Both the position numbers and the translations under genes were made by a program. A DNA stretch of 40,125 bases from an uncultured Prevotellaceae bacterium (lineage in GTDB: Bacteria > Bacteroidota > Bacteroidia > Bacteroidales > Bacteroidaceae), in the NCBI GenBank assembly GCA_902762565.1, contig CACWOS010000022.1, positions 1 to 40,125 on the forward strand, written 5' to 3'. Every line of letters begins with the position of its first letter. Positions within the stretch are counted from its first letter, which is position 1. Positions 32,093-40,080 of this stretch are shown here, piece by piece. Under the pieces are notes generated by a model that ran no database searches, was not told the origin of the DNA, and saw only the letters and a list, made by a program, of their open reading frames with translations.

Positions 32093-32500
32093 GTATAAGC
32101 CTGCCCGTGCGTGGGTTTGGGCAATAAATAACATCGATGGAATGAGACCTCAGACCAGTTGTACGGTCAGTCTCGAAAGGACGTTTTCTTAACGTTACTG
32201 TCTGTACAATCAAATCTCGCAAATTTGAATCTACTTACAGCGGTGATGCAACAAGAAGCGTCTGCGTGGGTTGATTTTATGTCTCCATGCGGTTTCCCCC
32301 CCTTATATATAATAAGGTGTATGCCATTAACGTTGGTATGCATTTTTGCATATATATCATAAAGGGAATACAACGCCGTAGTGTGAGCATATATATCGCT
32401 CGGCGTGGGCAGGCTTTACGTTGCTTATCCTTAAGTAGGGGCAATGCGAGAGCCTGATTGTAGGGATAGGCGCGGAGAGAGACATACTCCCACGTCTTTT
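32093..32500 (+). promoter_or_regulatory. Long structured 5' leader of the Ig-like repeat protein gene
   Basis: No gene lies between 31990 and 32614. AAGCCTGCCC (32097-32106) pairs perfectly with GGGCAGGCTT (32407-32416), closing a ~320-nt domain. Inside are ACGCCG/CGGCGT (32373-32378/32401-32406, abutting the closing stem), TATGCA-TTTT-TGCATA (about 32336-32351), ACGTT-TTCTT-AACGT (about 32181-32195), and TTGTAC...GTACAA (about 32159-32208) with a second CAGT/ACTG helix. A second domain has GCTTATCC with GGATAGGC (about 32422-32471). CGTGGG (32404-32409) can also pair with CCCACG (about 32489-32495), just before TCTTTTT, an alternative fold. GCGTGGG occurs three times. I recognise no known RNA family. 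Confidence 0.5.
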
Positions 32501-32614
32501 TGTTTCCATACGTTTGGTTGATAAATAGTGCTGACTAGGGGAGCAGTCGGCAGGATGGTTGTATGGTTTAATTTTTTTATAACTTTTATTTATTAACTTA
32601 AAATTAAAAAGCGT

Positions 32615-35600
32615 ATGAAGAAGAATTTTCTTTTATTGCTGTTGATGACCCTCTTGCCGTTGGCAGGTTGGTCTCAAACTGATTTGTCCGCTGGATGGGA
32701 GATCGTATTTGATCCTACAGGTCCTGTCACTTACACAGGTAAGAACCAAACACCTGCAGTCAAGTTGAAGAAAGGTGAAAGCTACTTGACATCAGGCTTC
32801 AATGTTGAGTGGAGTTCAACTGAAATTAAAAATGCTGGTAGTTACACAGTAACTGTCACTGCAGACAACACTAACACCTATGATGACTTGGCTACTCCGA
32901 CCAAGAAGTTCTGGATTCTCAAGGCTAATAGCGAACCAACAAACACACCTGCTGTAATAGATGGTTTTACTTGGGATGGTGAGGAACATAATCTGGTTAA
33001 AACTCCTCTAACTGTAAATTTTGGTACTGTTGAGTATTCACTTGACCAGCAGAACTGGAGTTCTTCTAATCCAAAAGCAAAGGATACTGGTAAATATAGT
33101 GTTTATTACAGAGTGCAGGGTACAGACAACTGGAATGGCATCGGATCAACAAAGATAGGTGATGTCGTTGTCAATGGTAAGCCTATTACTGCTACAGCTC
33201 CTACCGCTGTGGATGGGCTTAAGTATACCGGTGTGGCACAGGATTTGATTGCTGCTGGTACTATTACTAAAGGTCTGGGTACAATGAAGTACAGACTTGG
33301 TACATCTGGTGCTTGGAATACAACTCTTCCTCAGGCTACTAAAGCAGGTAACTACACTGTTCAGTGGATGGTAGAAGCCGCTGAGGGCTACAATGACATT
33401 GCTGCTACTAATGTTGCTGTTTCTATTGCTGCGGTCGCTCCTACAGTTTCTAAGGCTACTGGAGCTACTGGTCTGACTTATAACAAGAATGCTCAGGCAT
33501 TGCTGAGTGCAGCTGCTACTGCTTCGCTTAATGCTCCTGTGAAGTATCAGATTAGTACAGACGGTGGTAATACTTGGGGTGCTGCTACTGCTTATGCAAA
33601 TGTTAAAGGAACAAATGCTGGTACATATAAGATTAAGGCTATAGTTGAAGCTGGTGGTAACTTCTTGGCAGCTGCAGGCGATGCTATTGATGTGACTATT
33701 GCTAAGAAGCAAGCTGCTGCTCCTGCCGCTATTGCAGGTCTTGTATATAACAAAAATGCACAGGCTCTGATTACTGCTGGTGAAGAAGGTATTGTTCTAT
33801 ACAGCTTTAACGGTGGCGCATGGACTACTTCTATTGATGGTATCAAGGGTACAAATGCTGGCGAATATAACGTGCAGTATAAGGTGGAAGATGCCAACTA
33901 TAAGGCATTTGCTGCTACTGCAATTTCTAATGTGAAGATTGCTAAGGCACTCTTGACCATTGTTGTTAAGGATCGTGAAAAGACCTACGATGCTACGACT
34001 GCTCTTCCTGCTATTGGAGATAACTACGAGGCCATTTCTCAGGTTGAAGGCTATAGTCTTTCTGGTATTGCTTACAAGACTACAGAAGAGAAGAATGCCG
34101 GTGAGTATGCGGAAGAACTTGATGTAACAGGTTATCCTGCAAACGCCAACTATGAGGTAAATATCGTTAAGGGTAAGCTGACTATTAAGAAGGCTCAGCT
34201 GACCGTTACTGCAAATACTGGTCTTAAATGTGATATGAACGCCGATGCTGCTGATGTAGTTAAAAATGCGTATGCAGTAGCTGGTGTTCAGGGTGGTGAG
34301 GCTGACAATGTTGTTTGGAAAACGTCGCCCGTTCTGACATCTAATGCTCCTACACCTCTTGTTCCTGGTGACTATACCCTGTCATTCACAAAGGGAACAC
34401 TGAAGTCAGCCAACTACGAGATGTCTGAGGAAGGTGACGGTGGTTATGTCGTTCCCGCTGCTGCTAAGCTGAACGTGACTGCTGCTGCAGGATCTAAGGT
34501 GGTTATTACCGTTGTTGGTCACGAAAAGACTTATGGCGATGCTGATCCTGACTATACTACGTGGGTTGCTGGTACTGACTACTATGTATCAGGTCTGCAG
34601 GGCGATGATGCCATCAAGACAATCACTTTCTCTCGTGCAGATGCAGATGTTGAAAATGTTGGTGAGTATGCTCTGAATGCTGTTGCTACTGTTAACCATC
34701 CCGAATATTATGACGGTCCTATTACTTACAACAACTCAAAGCTGACCATCAATAAGAAGGAACTGGTTGCTACAGTGGGCACTCAGTATGTTACTGTTGG
34801 AACTACTCCTGAGGAATTGCCCGATGGTGATGCATGGAGTGTGACGGGTCTTGCGTTCGACGACACGAAGGAGGATCTTGGCGGAACGTTGTCTATACCT
34901 GCTGGCGCATTTGCCACAACAGGTGAAAAAGTCATCACGCTGGCTATCACCAATACTAATTATAAGCTGAAGGCTGGTTCAGAGAAGGGTAAGCTGATTG
35001 TGATCGCTTCTACTGCTCTTGCTCTCGACGACACCAAGGCTGATAACTTCGAAAAGATTGTAGCCTCTAATGGTAAGACTCTTCATGTTACGATGGCCTT
35101 GAAGCGCGATCAGGATCTGCCTGCTGGTACAACTCGTACATGGACTGCTGGTCGTTGGAACTCTTTGATTCTGCCGTTCGATATTACTATTCCGGAACTG
35201 TCTGCTGCATTCGGCTATGCTATCTTTAACGTAGTTGATGAGGCTAATTCTAAGGAAGGAAGCGTTAAGTTCAAGCTTGAAATGGGTATCGACGGTGCTA
35301 TTGAAGCTAACACGCCAATCCTGATCAAGACTATGGCTGATTATGCTGGCGCTAAAGTCATTGATTTCGGTAGTAAGAAGATTGTTGCTCCTGCTGCTGC
35401 TAAGGTTGAAAAGGCTATTGGTTCTACTGGTTACAAGTTCGTAGGTACTTACGAGACTGTTGCTGTAGACAACGCAACTCCTGACTACCACTTCTGGATT
35501 GGTTCAACTGATGCTCCTGCACATATCGGTGCTACCTCATCAAACACCTGGAATGTACTTCCTTTCGCTTGCTACGTTGACCAGACTGCAAACGCCAACG

Positions 35601-35800
35601 TTCCTGCTGCTGATATGATCTTCACCTTCGAGGATATCGATGGCAATACGACCGCTATCCGTGGTATCTCTTCTGACAATGCAGATAAGGTAAAGGCATT
35701 CGGCGAGGGTTGGTATAACCTGAACGGTGTCAAGCTGCAGGGTGCTCCTACAGAAAAGGGTATTTACATCAAGGACGGCAAGAAGGTCGTTTTGAAGTAA
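32615..35800 (+). CDS. Large secreted surface protein with Ig-like/MBG repeats
   Basis: The 1061-residue protein has a signal peptide (MKKNFLLLLLMTLLPLAGWSQ). About four ~85-residue repeats follow (within residues 25-445), each with a 'GLxYNKNAQALI' or 'GLKYTGVAQDLI' start and a 'KGTNAGxYxVxYKVE' end. Then come MBG-type domains with 'KTYDATTALPAIG' and 'KTYGDADPDYTTW' (about 450-790) and a C-terminal part ending 'GWYNLNGVKLQGAPTEKGIYIKDGKKVVLK'. That tail resembles the conserved end of many Prevotella surface proteins and may act in export or anchoring. The role is probably adhesion or surface coating, by inference. Ala/Thr-rich repeats and GCT-heavy codons set it apart from its neighbours. 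Confidence 0.8.
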   Translation: MKKNFLLLLLMTLLPLAGWSQTDLSAGWEIVFDPTGPVTYTGKNQTPAVKLKKGESYLTSGFNVEWSSTEIKNAGSYTVTVTADNTNTYDDLATPTKKFWILKANSEPTNTPAVIDGFTWDGEEHNLVKTPLTVNFGTVEYSLDQQNWSSSNPKAKDTGKYSVYYRVQGTDNWNGIGSTKIGDVVVNGKPITATAPTAVDGLKYTGVAQDLIAAGTITKGLGTMKYRLGTSGAWNTTLPQATKAGNYTVQWMVEAAEGYNDIAATNVAVSIAAVAPTVSKATGATGLTYNKNAQALLSAAATASLNAPVKYQISTDGGNTWGAATAYANVKGTNAGTYKIKAIVEAGGNFLAAAGDAIDVTIAKKQAAAPAAIAGLVYNKNAQALITAGEEGIVLYSFNGGAWTTSIDGIKGTNAGEYNVQYKVEDANYKAFAATAISNVKIAKALLTIVVKDREKTYDATTALPAIGDNYEAISQVEGYSLSGIAYKTTEEKNAGEYAEELDVTGYPANANYEVNIVKGKLTIKKAQLTVTANTGLKCDMNADAADVVKNAYAVAGVQGGEADNVVWKTSPVLTSNAPTPLVPGDYTLSFTKGTLKSANYEMSEEGDGGYVVPAAAKLNVTAAAGSKVVITVVGHEKTYGDADPDYTTWVAGTDYYVSGLQGDDAIKTITFSRADADVENVGEYALNAVATVNHPEYYDGPITYNNSKLTINKKELVATVGTQYVTVGTTPEELPDGDAWSVTGLAFDDTKEDLGGTLSIPAGAFATTGEKVITLAITNTNYKLKAGSEKGKLIVIASTALALDDTKADNFEKIVASNGKTLHVTMALKRDQDLPAGTTRTWTAGRWNSLILPFDITIPELSAAFGYAIFNVVDEANSKEGSVKFKLEMGIDGAIEANTPILIKTMADYAGAKVIDFGSKKIVAPAAAKVEKAIGSTGYKFVGTYETVAVDNATPDYHFWIGSTDAPAHIGATSSNTWNVLPFACYVDQTANANVPAADMIFTFEDIDGNTTAIRGISSDNADKVKAFGEGWYNLNGVKLQGAPTEKGIYIKDGKKVVLK

Positions 35801-35811
35801 TTAATAATAAA

Positions 35812-35845
35812 ACTTGTTCGCACTTATCCAATAGTGCGGACAAGT
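35812..35845 (+). terminator. Strong hairpin between surface-protein gene and small ORF
   Basis: A 13-pair stem (35812-35824 with 35833-35845, one G-T pair) is followed by TTTAATTG. Without a real T tract it is more likely a leaky terminator or stability element than a full stop. Confidence 0.5.
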
Positions 35846-35873
35846 TTAATTGATCACTAAACAGAATAAGAAA

Positions 35874-36065
35874 ATGAAGAAACGTGAATATCTAAGTCCT
35901 GAAATGGAAGTTGTCGAACTGAAGCATCATACCGTTTTACTTGCTGGTAGTGCTGGCAGTGAGACTGCATCAGGAACTGATGAGTCTATCGAGTTCGCTC
36001 CTGAAAATAATCTTCCCGGTATTGATCTCATACCAGGAATTGATAACAATATTTTATTCCAATAA
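35874..36065 (+). CDS. Small peptide of unknown function (63 aa)
   Basis: The peptide begins MKKREYLSPEMEVVELKHHTVLLAGS and continues Gly/Ser/Glu-rich to 'IDLIPGIDNNILFQ'. I recall many small Bacteroidales proteins with a similar start ('Y.SP..EVVE......LAGS'), often encoded beside surface proteins, without known function. The basic start and later acidic, Gly/Ser-rich part recall a leader plus core, so a secreted or processed peptide is conceivable. It lies 28 nt after the hairpin and before a good terminator, so it belongs to the same transcription unit as the repeat protein. Confidence 0.65.
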   Translation: MKKREYLSPEMEVVELKHHTVLLAGSAGSETASGTDESIEFAPENNLPGIDLIPGIDNNILFQ

Positions 36066-36138
36066 GCACATAGAAGAATTGTCCATCTATGTGATGGGTT
36101 TTGAGAAAAAGTATATCTCTCATAAATTTATCTAAACC

Positions 36139-36183
36139 AATCTGGGGTGTGGGCCGCTAATGCCTTACGCCCCAGATTTTTCC
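36139..36183 (+). terminator. Terminator of the surface-protein operon
   Basis: AATCTGGGG (36139-36147) pairs with CCCCAGATT (36170-36178), followed by TTTTCC. Confidence 0.75.
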
Positions 36184-36274
36184 TAACAGCAATGATCCTG
36201 CTATCCTGCTACCCTTGAGTGCTCTCCGAACGCACCATAGGCGGAAGGTTTACGAACCATGCCGTTTTACTATG

Positions 36275-36338
36275 AGAGAAAGGCCGTTTCTCTTGTAGCG
36301 AGAGGCCGTTTCTCTTGTAGCGAGAGGCCGTTTCTCGC
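36275..36338. repeat. Tandem hairpin repeat (GAGAGGCCGTTTCTC)
   Basis: Nearly three copies of a 22-nt unit. Each copy folds on itself, for example GAGAAA/TTTCTC in the first and GCGAGA/TCTCGC in the last. The rest of 36184-36427 holds no gene or promoter that I can see. Confidence 0.8.
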
Positions 36339-36427
36339 AAATAGGATATGAGTTTAAGTGACCCGAAAGTGACATCGGCTCACGGAAGTTGTTACGGACT
36401 CGAGGTGTTTTTTATTCTAAGTTTGAA

Positions 36428-37393
36428 TTAGAATGCAGAGGCCTTTAGCTTGAGTCCTGCAGTCTCATCAATGCCAAACATGAGGTTCATGTTCTGGACG
36501 GCCTGACCGACGGCACCTTTTAAGAGGTTGTCGATGGCAGAAGTGACAAGCAACTTGTTGCCGTACTTCTCGCAATGGACGAGGGCTTTGTTGGTGTTCA
36601 CCACCTGCTTGAGGTCGATAGCCTTCTCAGTGTAGTGTGTAAAGGCTGCATCACGATAGAAGTCCTTGTACTCTTCAATAATGTCCTCGATAGGTGCTTT
36701 TGTCTTGATGACAGCAGTACAGAAGATGCCGCGCGCAAAGTCACCACGATAGGGGATGAAGTCGATGTCGGCATCGAGATAACCCTGAACCTGTGCCAGC
36801 GACTGACGTATCTCGGCGATGTGCTGGTGCTGGAAGGGTTTGTAAATGCTCAGGTTGTTGTTACGCCATGAGAAATGAGTGGTAGCACCCGGTTTCTGAC
36901 CAGCGCCTGTTGAACCCGTGATGGCATTGACGCTTACATCTTCCTTCAGCAGGTTTAGATGGGCCGCAGGCAGCAGAGCCAGCTGTATAGCCGTGGCAAA
37001 ACAGCCAGGATTGGCCACATGCTGCGCCTTCTGGATGTCCTCCTTATTGATTTCTGGCAGACCATAGACATAGTCGTGGGCGCCCTTGATGCGGAAGTCC
37101 TGAGCTAGATCGATAATCTTCACATTCTCAGGGATGGTATGCTCCTTGAGGAATGCCTCGCTCTTGCCATGACCAAAGCAGAAGAACACAACGTCTACCT
37201 GGTCAAACGGCATCTCGTCAGTGAACTTCAGATCGGTATCGCCGATCAGTCCTTCGTGGACATCTGAAACCAGATTACCTGCATTGCTCTCTGAGTTAGC
37301 GAACACAATCTCTGCCTCAGGATGATTCAACAGCAACCTTATCAGTTCACCGCCCGTATAACCTGCTGCACCTAATATTCCTACCTTTATCAT
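36428..37393 (-). CDS. argC: N-acetyl-gamma-glutamyl-phosphate reductase
   Basis: The 321-residue NADPH-dependent enzyme makes N-acyl-glutamate semialdehyde in arginine synthesis. It starts with the nucleotide-binding 'VGILGAAGYTGGELIRLLLNHPEAEI' (3-28). The active-site Cys is in 'HVANPGCFATAIQLAL' (about 125-140), followed by 'SVNAITGSTGAGQKPG' and the conserved 'FIPYRGDFARGIFCT'. Length is slightly below the usual ~345. It is last in the arginine operon inside the window. In some Bacteroidetes the acyl group is succinyl, not acetyl; the sequence does not tell me which applies. Confidence 0.93.
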   Translation of the reverse strand: MIKVGILGAAGYTGGELIRLLLNHPEAEIVFANSESNAGNLVSDVHEGLIGDTDLKFTDEMPFDQVDVVFFCFGHGKSEAFLKEHTIPENVKIIDLAQDFRIKGAHDYVYGLPEINKEDIQKAQHVANPGCFATAIQLALLPAAHLNLLKEDVSVNAITGSTGAGQKPGATTHFSWRNNNLSIYKPFQHQHIAEIRQSLAQVQGYLDADIDFIPYRGDFARGIFCTAVIKTKAPIEDIIEEYKDFYRDAAFTHYTEKAIDLKQVVNTNKALVHCEKYGNKLLVTSAIDNLLKGAVGQAVQNMNLMFGIDETAGLKLKASAF

Positions 37394-37417
37394 ATTGTTT
37401 TTCTTTTTGCAGCGGAC

Positions 37418-37458
37418 GACAGCGGACTTTTTCGGATGGTCCGTGTTAATCCGCTGTC
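37418..37458 (-). repeat. Hairpin between argG and argC
   Basis: GACAGCGGA (37418-37426) pairs with TCCGCTGTC (37450-37458). The loop contains CGGA/TCCG and sequence related to the ATCCGTGT repeat at 31399-31430. It is probably an intercistronic stability or processing element. Confidence 0.55.
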
Positions 37459-37471
37459 ATCCGTTTAAAAA

Positions 37472-38677
37472 TTATCTCTTCTCATCCTTGTGGATGCCGT
37501 AGTAAACGCGGAGTGGTGTGCTTGAAACCTTAATGAAACCTTTGGCTTCGTCAGCAGTCCAACCAGTCTGCGTCTCACCGTACTCGCCGAGCTTGCTCTT
37601 CGTCAGGTCGTTTGCAGAGTCGATACCTACGGTCTCGAAGCCATAAGGACGGAGCTTCAGGATAGCAGTACCCGTTACATTGCGCTGTGAAGAGGTAAGC
37701 ATAGCCTCGATATCGGGCATAACGGGCTCTAAGTACTGGCTCTCGTGCAGGAACATACCGTACCAGTTGGCAACCTGATCTTTCCAGTACTGCTGCCACT
37801 TGCTCAAAGTAGACTTCTCCAACAAACGGTGTGCCTCGATGATCAGTTTGGGAGCTGCAGCCTCGAAACCTACACGGCCCTTGATGCCGATGATGGTGTC
37901 GCCCACGTTGGCATCACGACCGATGGCGTAAGAAGCGCCAATCTCCTCAATCTTCTGGATAGCCTTGATGTGGTCGTCGAACTTCTCGCCATTCACGGCA
38001 ACAATCTCGCCCTTCTCGAACTGAATCTTCAGCAGAGACTCCTTCTCAGGGTTCGTTACATGCTTCAGATAAGCCTCCTCGGGCAGTCCCTGTGTGGGGT
38101 CGAGCAACTCGCCGCCACAGATACTGGTGCCCCAGATGCCGACGTTATAAGAATACTTCAACTTGGTGAAGTCAGCAAAGTAGCCGTTGGCGTTCAGGTA
38201 GTCTACCTCTTCCTTACGAGTCAGATTGCGGTCGCGCGTCAGGGTGATAATCTCCACACCGGGAGCCATCACCAGGAAGGTCATATCGAAACGGATCTGG
38301 TCGTTACCAGCACCCGTTGAACCGTGGGCGATAGCATCAGCACCAATCTCCTTGGCATAGCGTGCAATGGCGATAGCCTGAAAGATACGCTCGCTGCTGA
38401 CAGAGATGGGATAGCAGTTGTTACGCAATACGTTACCGAAGATCATGTACTTCAGCGACTTCTCGTAATATTCCTGCGTCACGTCGAGGGTCACATATTT
38501 CACAGCGCCCAGCTTGTAGGCATTCTCTTCGTTTCTCTTTAACTGCTCTGCAGAAAAACCACCCGTATTGGCACAGGCGGCATATACCTCATAACCTAAC
38601 TCCTTGGTCAGATACATCACATTGTAGCTGGTGTCCAAACCACCACTGAAAGCTACGACAACTTTTTTCTTGCTCAT
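37472..38677 (-). CDS. argG: Argininosuccinate synthase
   Basis: The 401-residue ATP-dependent enzyme joins citrulline and aspartate. It has the ATP pyrophosphatase loop 'VVVAFSGGLDTSYNVMYL' (6-23), 'AHGSTGAGNDQIRFD' (about 117-131) and 'YSYNVGIWGTSICGGELLDP' in the middle. Length is normal. It lies 26 nt after the GNAT gene in the arginine operon. Confidence 0.94.
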   Translation of the reverse strand: MSKKKVVVAFSGGLDTSYNVMYLTKELGYEVYAACANTGGFSAEQLKRNEENAYKLGAVKYVTLDVTQEYYEKSLKYMIFGNVLRNNCYPISVSSERIFQAIAIARYAKEIGADAIAHGSTGAGNDQIRFDMTFLVMAPGVEIITLTRDRNLTRKEEVDYLNANGYFADFTKLKYSYNVGIWGTSICGGELLDPTQGLPEEAYLKHVTNPEKESLLKIQFEKGEIVAVNGEKFDDHIKAIQKIEEIGASYAIGRDANVGDTIIGIKGRVGFEAAAPKLIIEAHRLLEKSTLSKWQQYWKDQVANWYGMFLHESQYLEPVMPDIEAMLTSSQRNVTGTAILKLRPYGFETVGIDSANDLTKSKLGEYGETQTGWTADEAKGFIKVSSTPLRVYYGIHKDEKR

Positions 38678-38703
38678 ATTTATATATTTTACTTTTTACC
38701 TTT
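38678..38703 (-). repeat. Heptamer spacer between GNAT gene and argG
   Basis: On the coding strand AAAAGTA, AAAAGGT, AAAAAGT, AAAATAT units lead into the argG start. The GNAT stop codon lies inside the first unit. Confidence 0.6.
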
Positions 38704-39309
38704 TTACTTTTCATCCAGTGCCTTGATGCGCTCTAATACCTCTTCGGGTATCTTGGCGGGCAAGTGTTCCTCAGGATTGTAAAGCATAGCCGTGCAGATG
38801 CAGTATTTACGGCCTGTACGATGTAGCACGTCTACGTTGACACAACCTTCGCAGCCACGCCAGAAGGCTTCATCGTCAGTCAGGTCAGCAAAGGTGACGG
38901 GCTGATAGCCTAATTCGGTATTCATCTTCATCACGGCAGCACCACTGGTCAGTGAGAAGATCTTGGCATGGGGCCAACGGGTACGAGCCAGCGAGAAGGT
39001 CATGTCTTTGATCTTTTTGGCTACACCCAGTCCGCGGAAGTCTGGATGTACTATCAGACCAGAGGTAGTTACATATTGCTTATTGCCCCAAGTCTCGATG
39101 TAGCTGAATCCTGCAAAGGTGTCGCCACTAAGGGCTATCACTGCTTTGGCCTCCTTCATCTTGGTAGCTAGATATTCATGCGTTCGTTTGGCAATACCCG
39201 TCCCACGCACTTTAGCGGCATCGGCAATCGTCTGCAAAATGGTGTCTACGTAAACCTCATGTTCTGGACCTGCCACAAAAACTTCTATATGATTGTCTTT
39301 CTGTTCCAT
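38704..39309 (-). CDS. GNAT N-acetyltransferase of the arginine operon
   Basis: The 201-residue protein has a GNAT fold with the acyl-CoA-binding segment 'TSGLIVHPDFRGLGVAKKIKDMTF' (R/Q-x-x-G-x-G/A type). Its C-terminal part has four close cysteines ('RGCEGCVNVDVLHRTGRKYCICTAM', about residues 150-174), which could bind metal. Its position between argR and argG suggests the first step of arginine synthesis, acylation of glutamate, or a regulatory acylation. It is unlike classical ArgA, which carries an amino-acid-kinase domain. Function is inferred from context. Confidence 0.72.
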   Translation of the reverse strand: MEQKDNHIEVFVAGPEHEVYVDTILQTIADAAKVRGTGIAKRTHEYLATKMKEAKAVIALSGDTFAGFSYIETWGNKQYVTTSGLIVHPDFRGLGVAKKIKDMTFSLARTRWPHAKIFSLTSGAAVMKMNTELGYQPVTFADLTDDEAFWRGCEGCVNVDVLHRTGRKYCICTAMLYNPEEHLPAKIPEEVLERIKALDEK

Positions 39310-39357
39310 TTTAACTATGAACTCTTAACTATTAACTATGAACTGTGAACTATAAAC
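39310..39357 (-). repeat. Heptamer spacer between argR and GNAT gene
   Basis: Plus-strand units AACTATG, AACTCTT, AACTATT, AACTATG, AACTGTG, AACTATA. On the coding strand TAG recurs. Confidence 0.9.
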
Positions 39358-39834
39358 TCACCTCATATTTGGCACTACTTCACTGAGTGCTTCAATCACT
39401 TCATCCTTCGTTACACCTTGCTTGATGACGATGAAAATCGTATCGTCGCCTGCAATAGTTCCTATAATTTCTTCAATATGACTATTATCTATATTATATG
39501 CAATACTACTGGCATAACCAGGACGCGTTTTGATGACACCCATGTTGCCAGAGAAATGAATGCTCAGGAATCCTGGTACTTGCATCATCTCATGTATGGA
39601 ACGTGGCGTGCTGACACGTTTGTACATGGTGTCATTTGGCAGTACATATACATAGTTGCCTCGCATAGTGGCTGCTTTGGCCACTTTCAGTTGTTTCAAA
39701 TCGCGACTGAGCGTGGCTTGCGTCAACTGAAAGCCCTCGCTCTTGAGGGCTTCTAGTAACTCGTCCTGACTACCAAGCTCTTGACTCGAGATAATCATTC
39801 GTAGCGCTTCCAATCGATCGTTTTTTACTTTCAT
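39358..39834 (-). CDS. argR: Arginine repressor ArgR
   Basis: The 158-residue regulator has an N-terminal winged helix ('RLEALRMIISSQELGSQDELLEALKSEGFQLTQATLSRDLKQLKV', with the 'TQATLSRDL' recognition helix). The C-terminal hexamerisation and arginine-binding domain has 'GTIAGDDTIFIVIK' (GTIAGDDT motif). Start ATG 39834 is chosen because it is about 22 nt after the predicted transcription start; the longer frame would begin upstream of it. It heads and probably controls the arginine operon. Confidence 0.93.
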   Translation of the reverse strand: MKVKNDRLEALRMIISSQELGSQDELLEALKSEGFQLTQATLSRDLKQLKVAKAATMRGNYVYVLPNDTMYKRVSTPRSIHEMMQVPGFLSIHFSGNMGVIKTRPGYASSIAYNIDNSHIEEIIGTIAGDDTIFIVIKQGVTKDEVIEALSEVVPNMR

Positions 39835-39861
39835 CTTGGTATATTTATTCAAATTTGGCTG

Positions 39862-39892
39862 CAAAATTATACAATTTATAGCATTCTACCAA
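39862..39892 (-). promoter_or_regulatory. Promoter of the arginine operon with a possible ArgR site
   Basis: On the minus strand TAATTTTG (39869-39862) and TTG (39892-39890) are 20 nt apart. The AT-rich inverted repeat AAATT-ATAC-AATTT overlaps the -7 element and could be an ArgR operator; this second point is speculative. Confidence 0.6.
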
Positions 39893-40037
39893 ACTTTTCA
39901 CAATCTTTTTTACAGCTTTTTTCATTCTTTCGCTTTTCTAACGATGGTTGGTTAGCGACAGAAGGCTCCAATGGCCAGTTTCTTCATGTGTTTCTTCTCG
40001 TATGTTTCGCGCGCGTATATAATAATAGGTATATAGT

Positions 40038-40080
40038 ATTCCGAGGCTTGACTCAAATCAAGTCTCGGAATTTATTTCTT
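40038..40080 (+). terminator. Orphan intrinsic terminator on the plus strand
   Basis: ATTCCGAGGCTTGA (40038-40051) pairs with TCAAGTCTCGGAAT (40058-40071, one G-T pair), followed by TTATTTCTT. No plus-strand gene lies upstream of it. Otherwise 39893-40125 shows only a small CTAAC/GTTAG hairpin near 39940 and no gene. Confidence 0.6.

Noticed and set aside
32093-32500. RNase P RNA or tmRNA
   Set aside because: None of the hallmark conserved segments of either RNA could be found, and no tRNA-like end is present.
36275-36338. CRISPR-like array
   Set aside because: Fewer than three contiguous copies without unique spacers.
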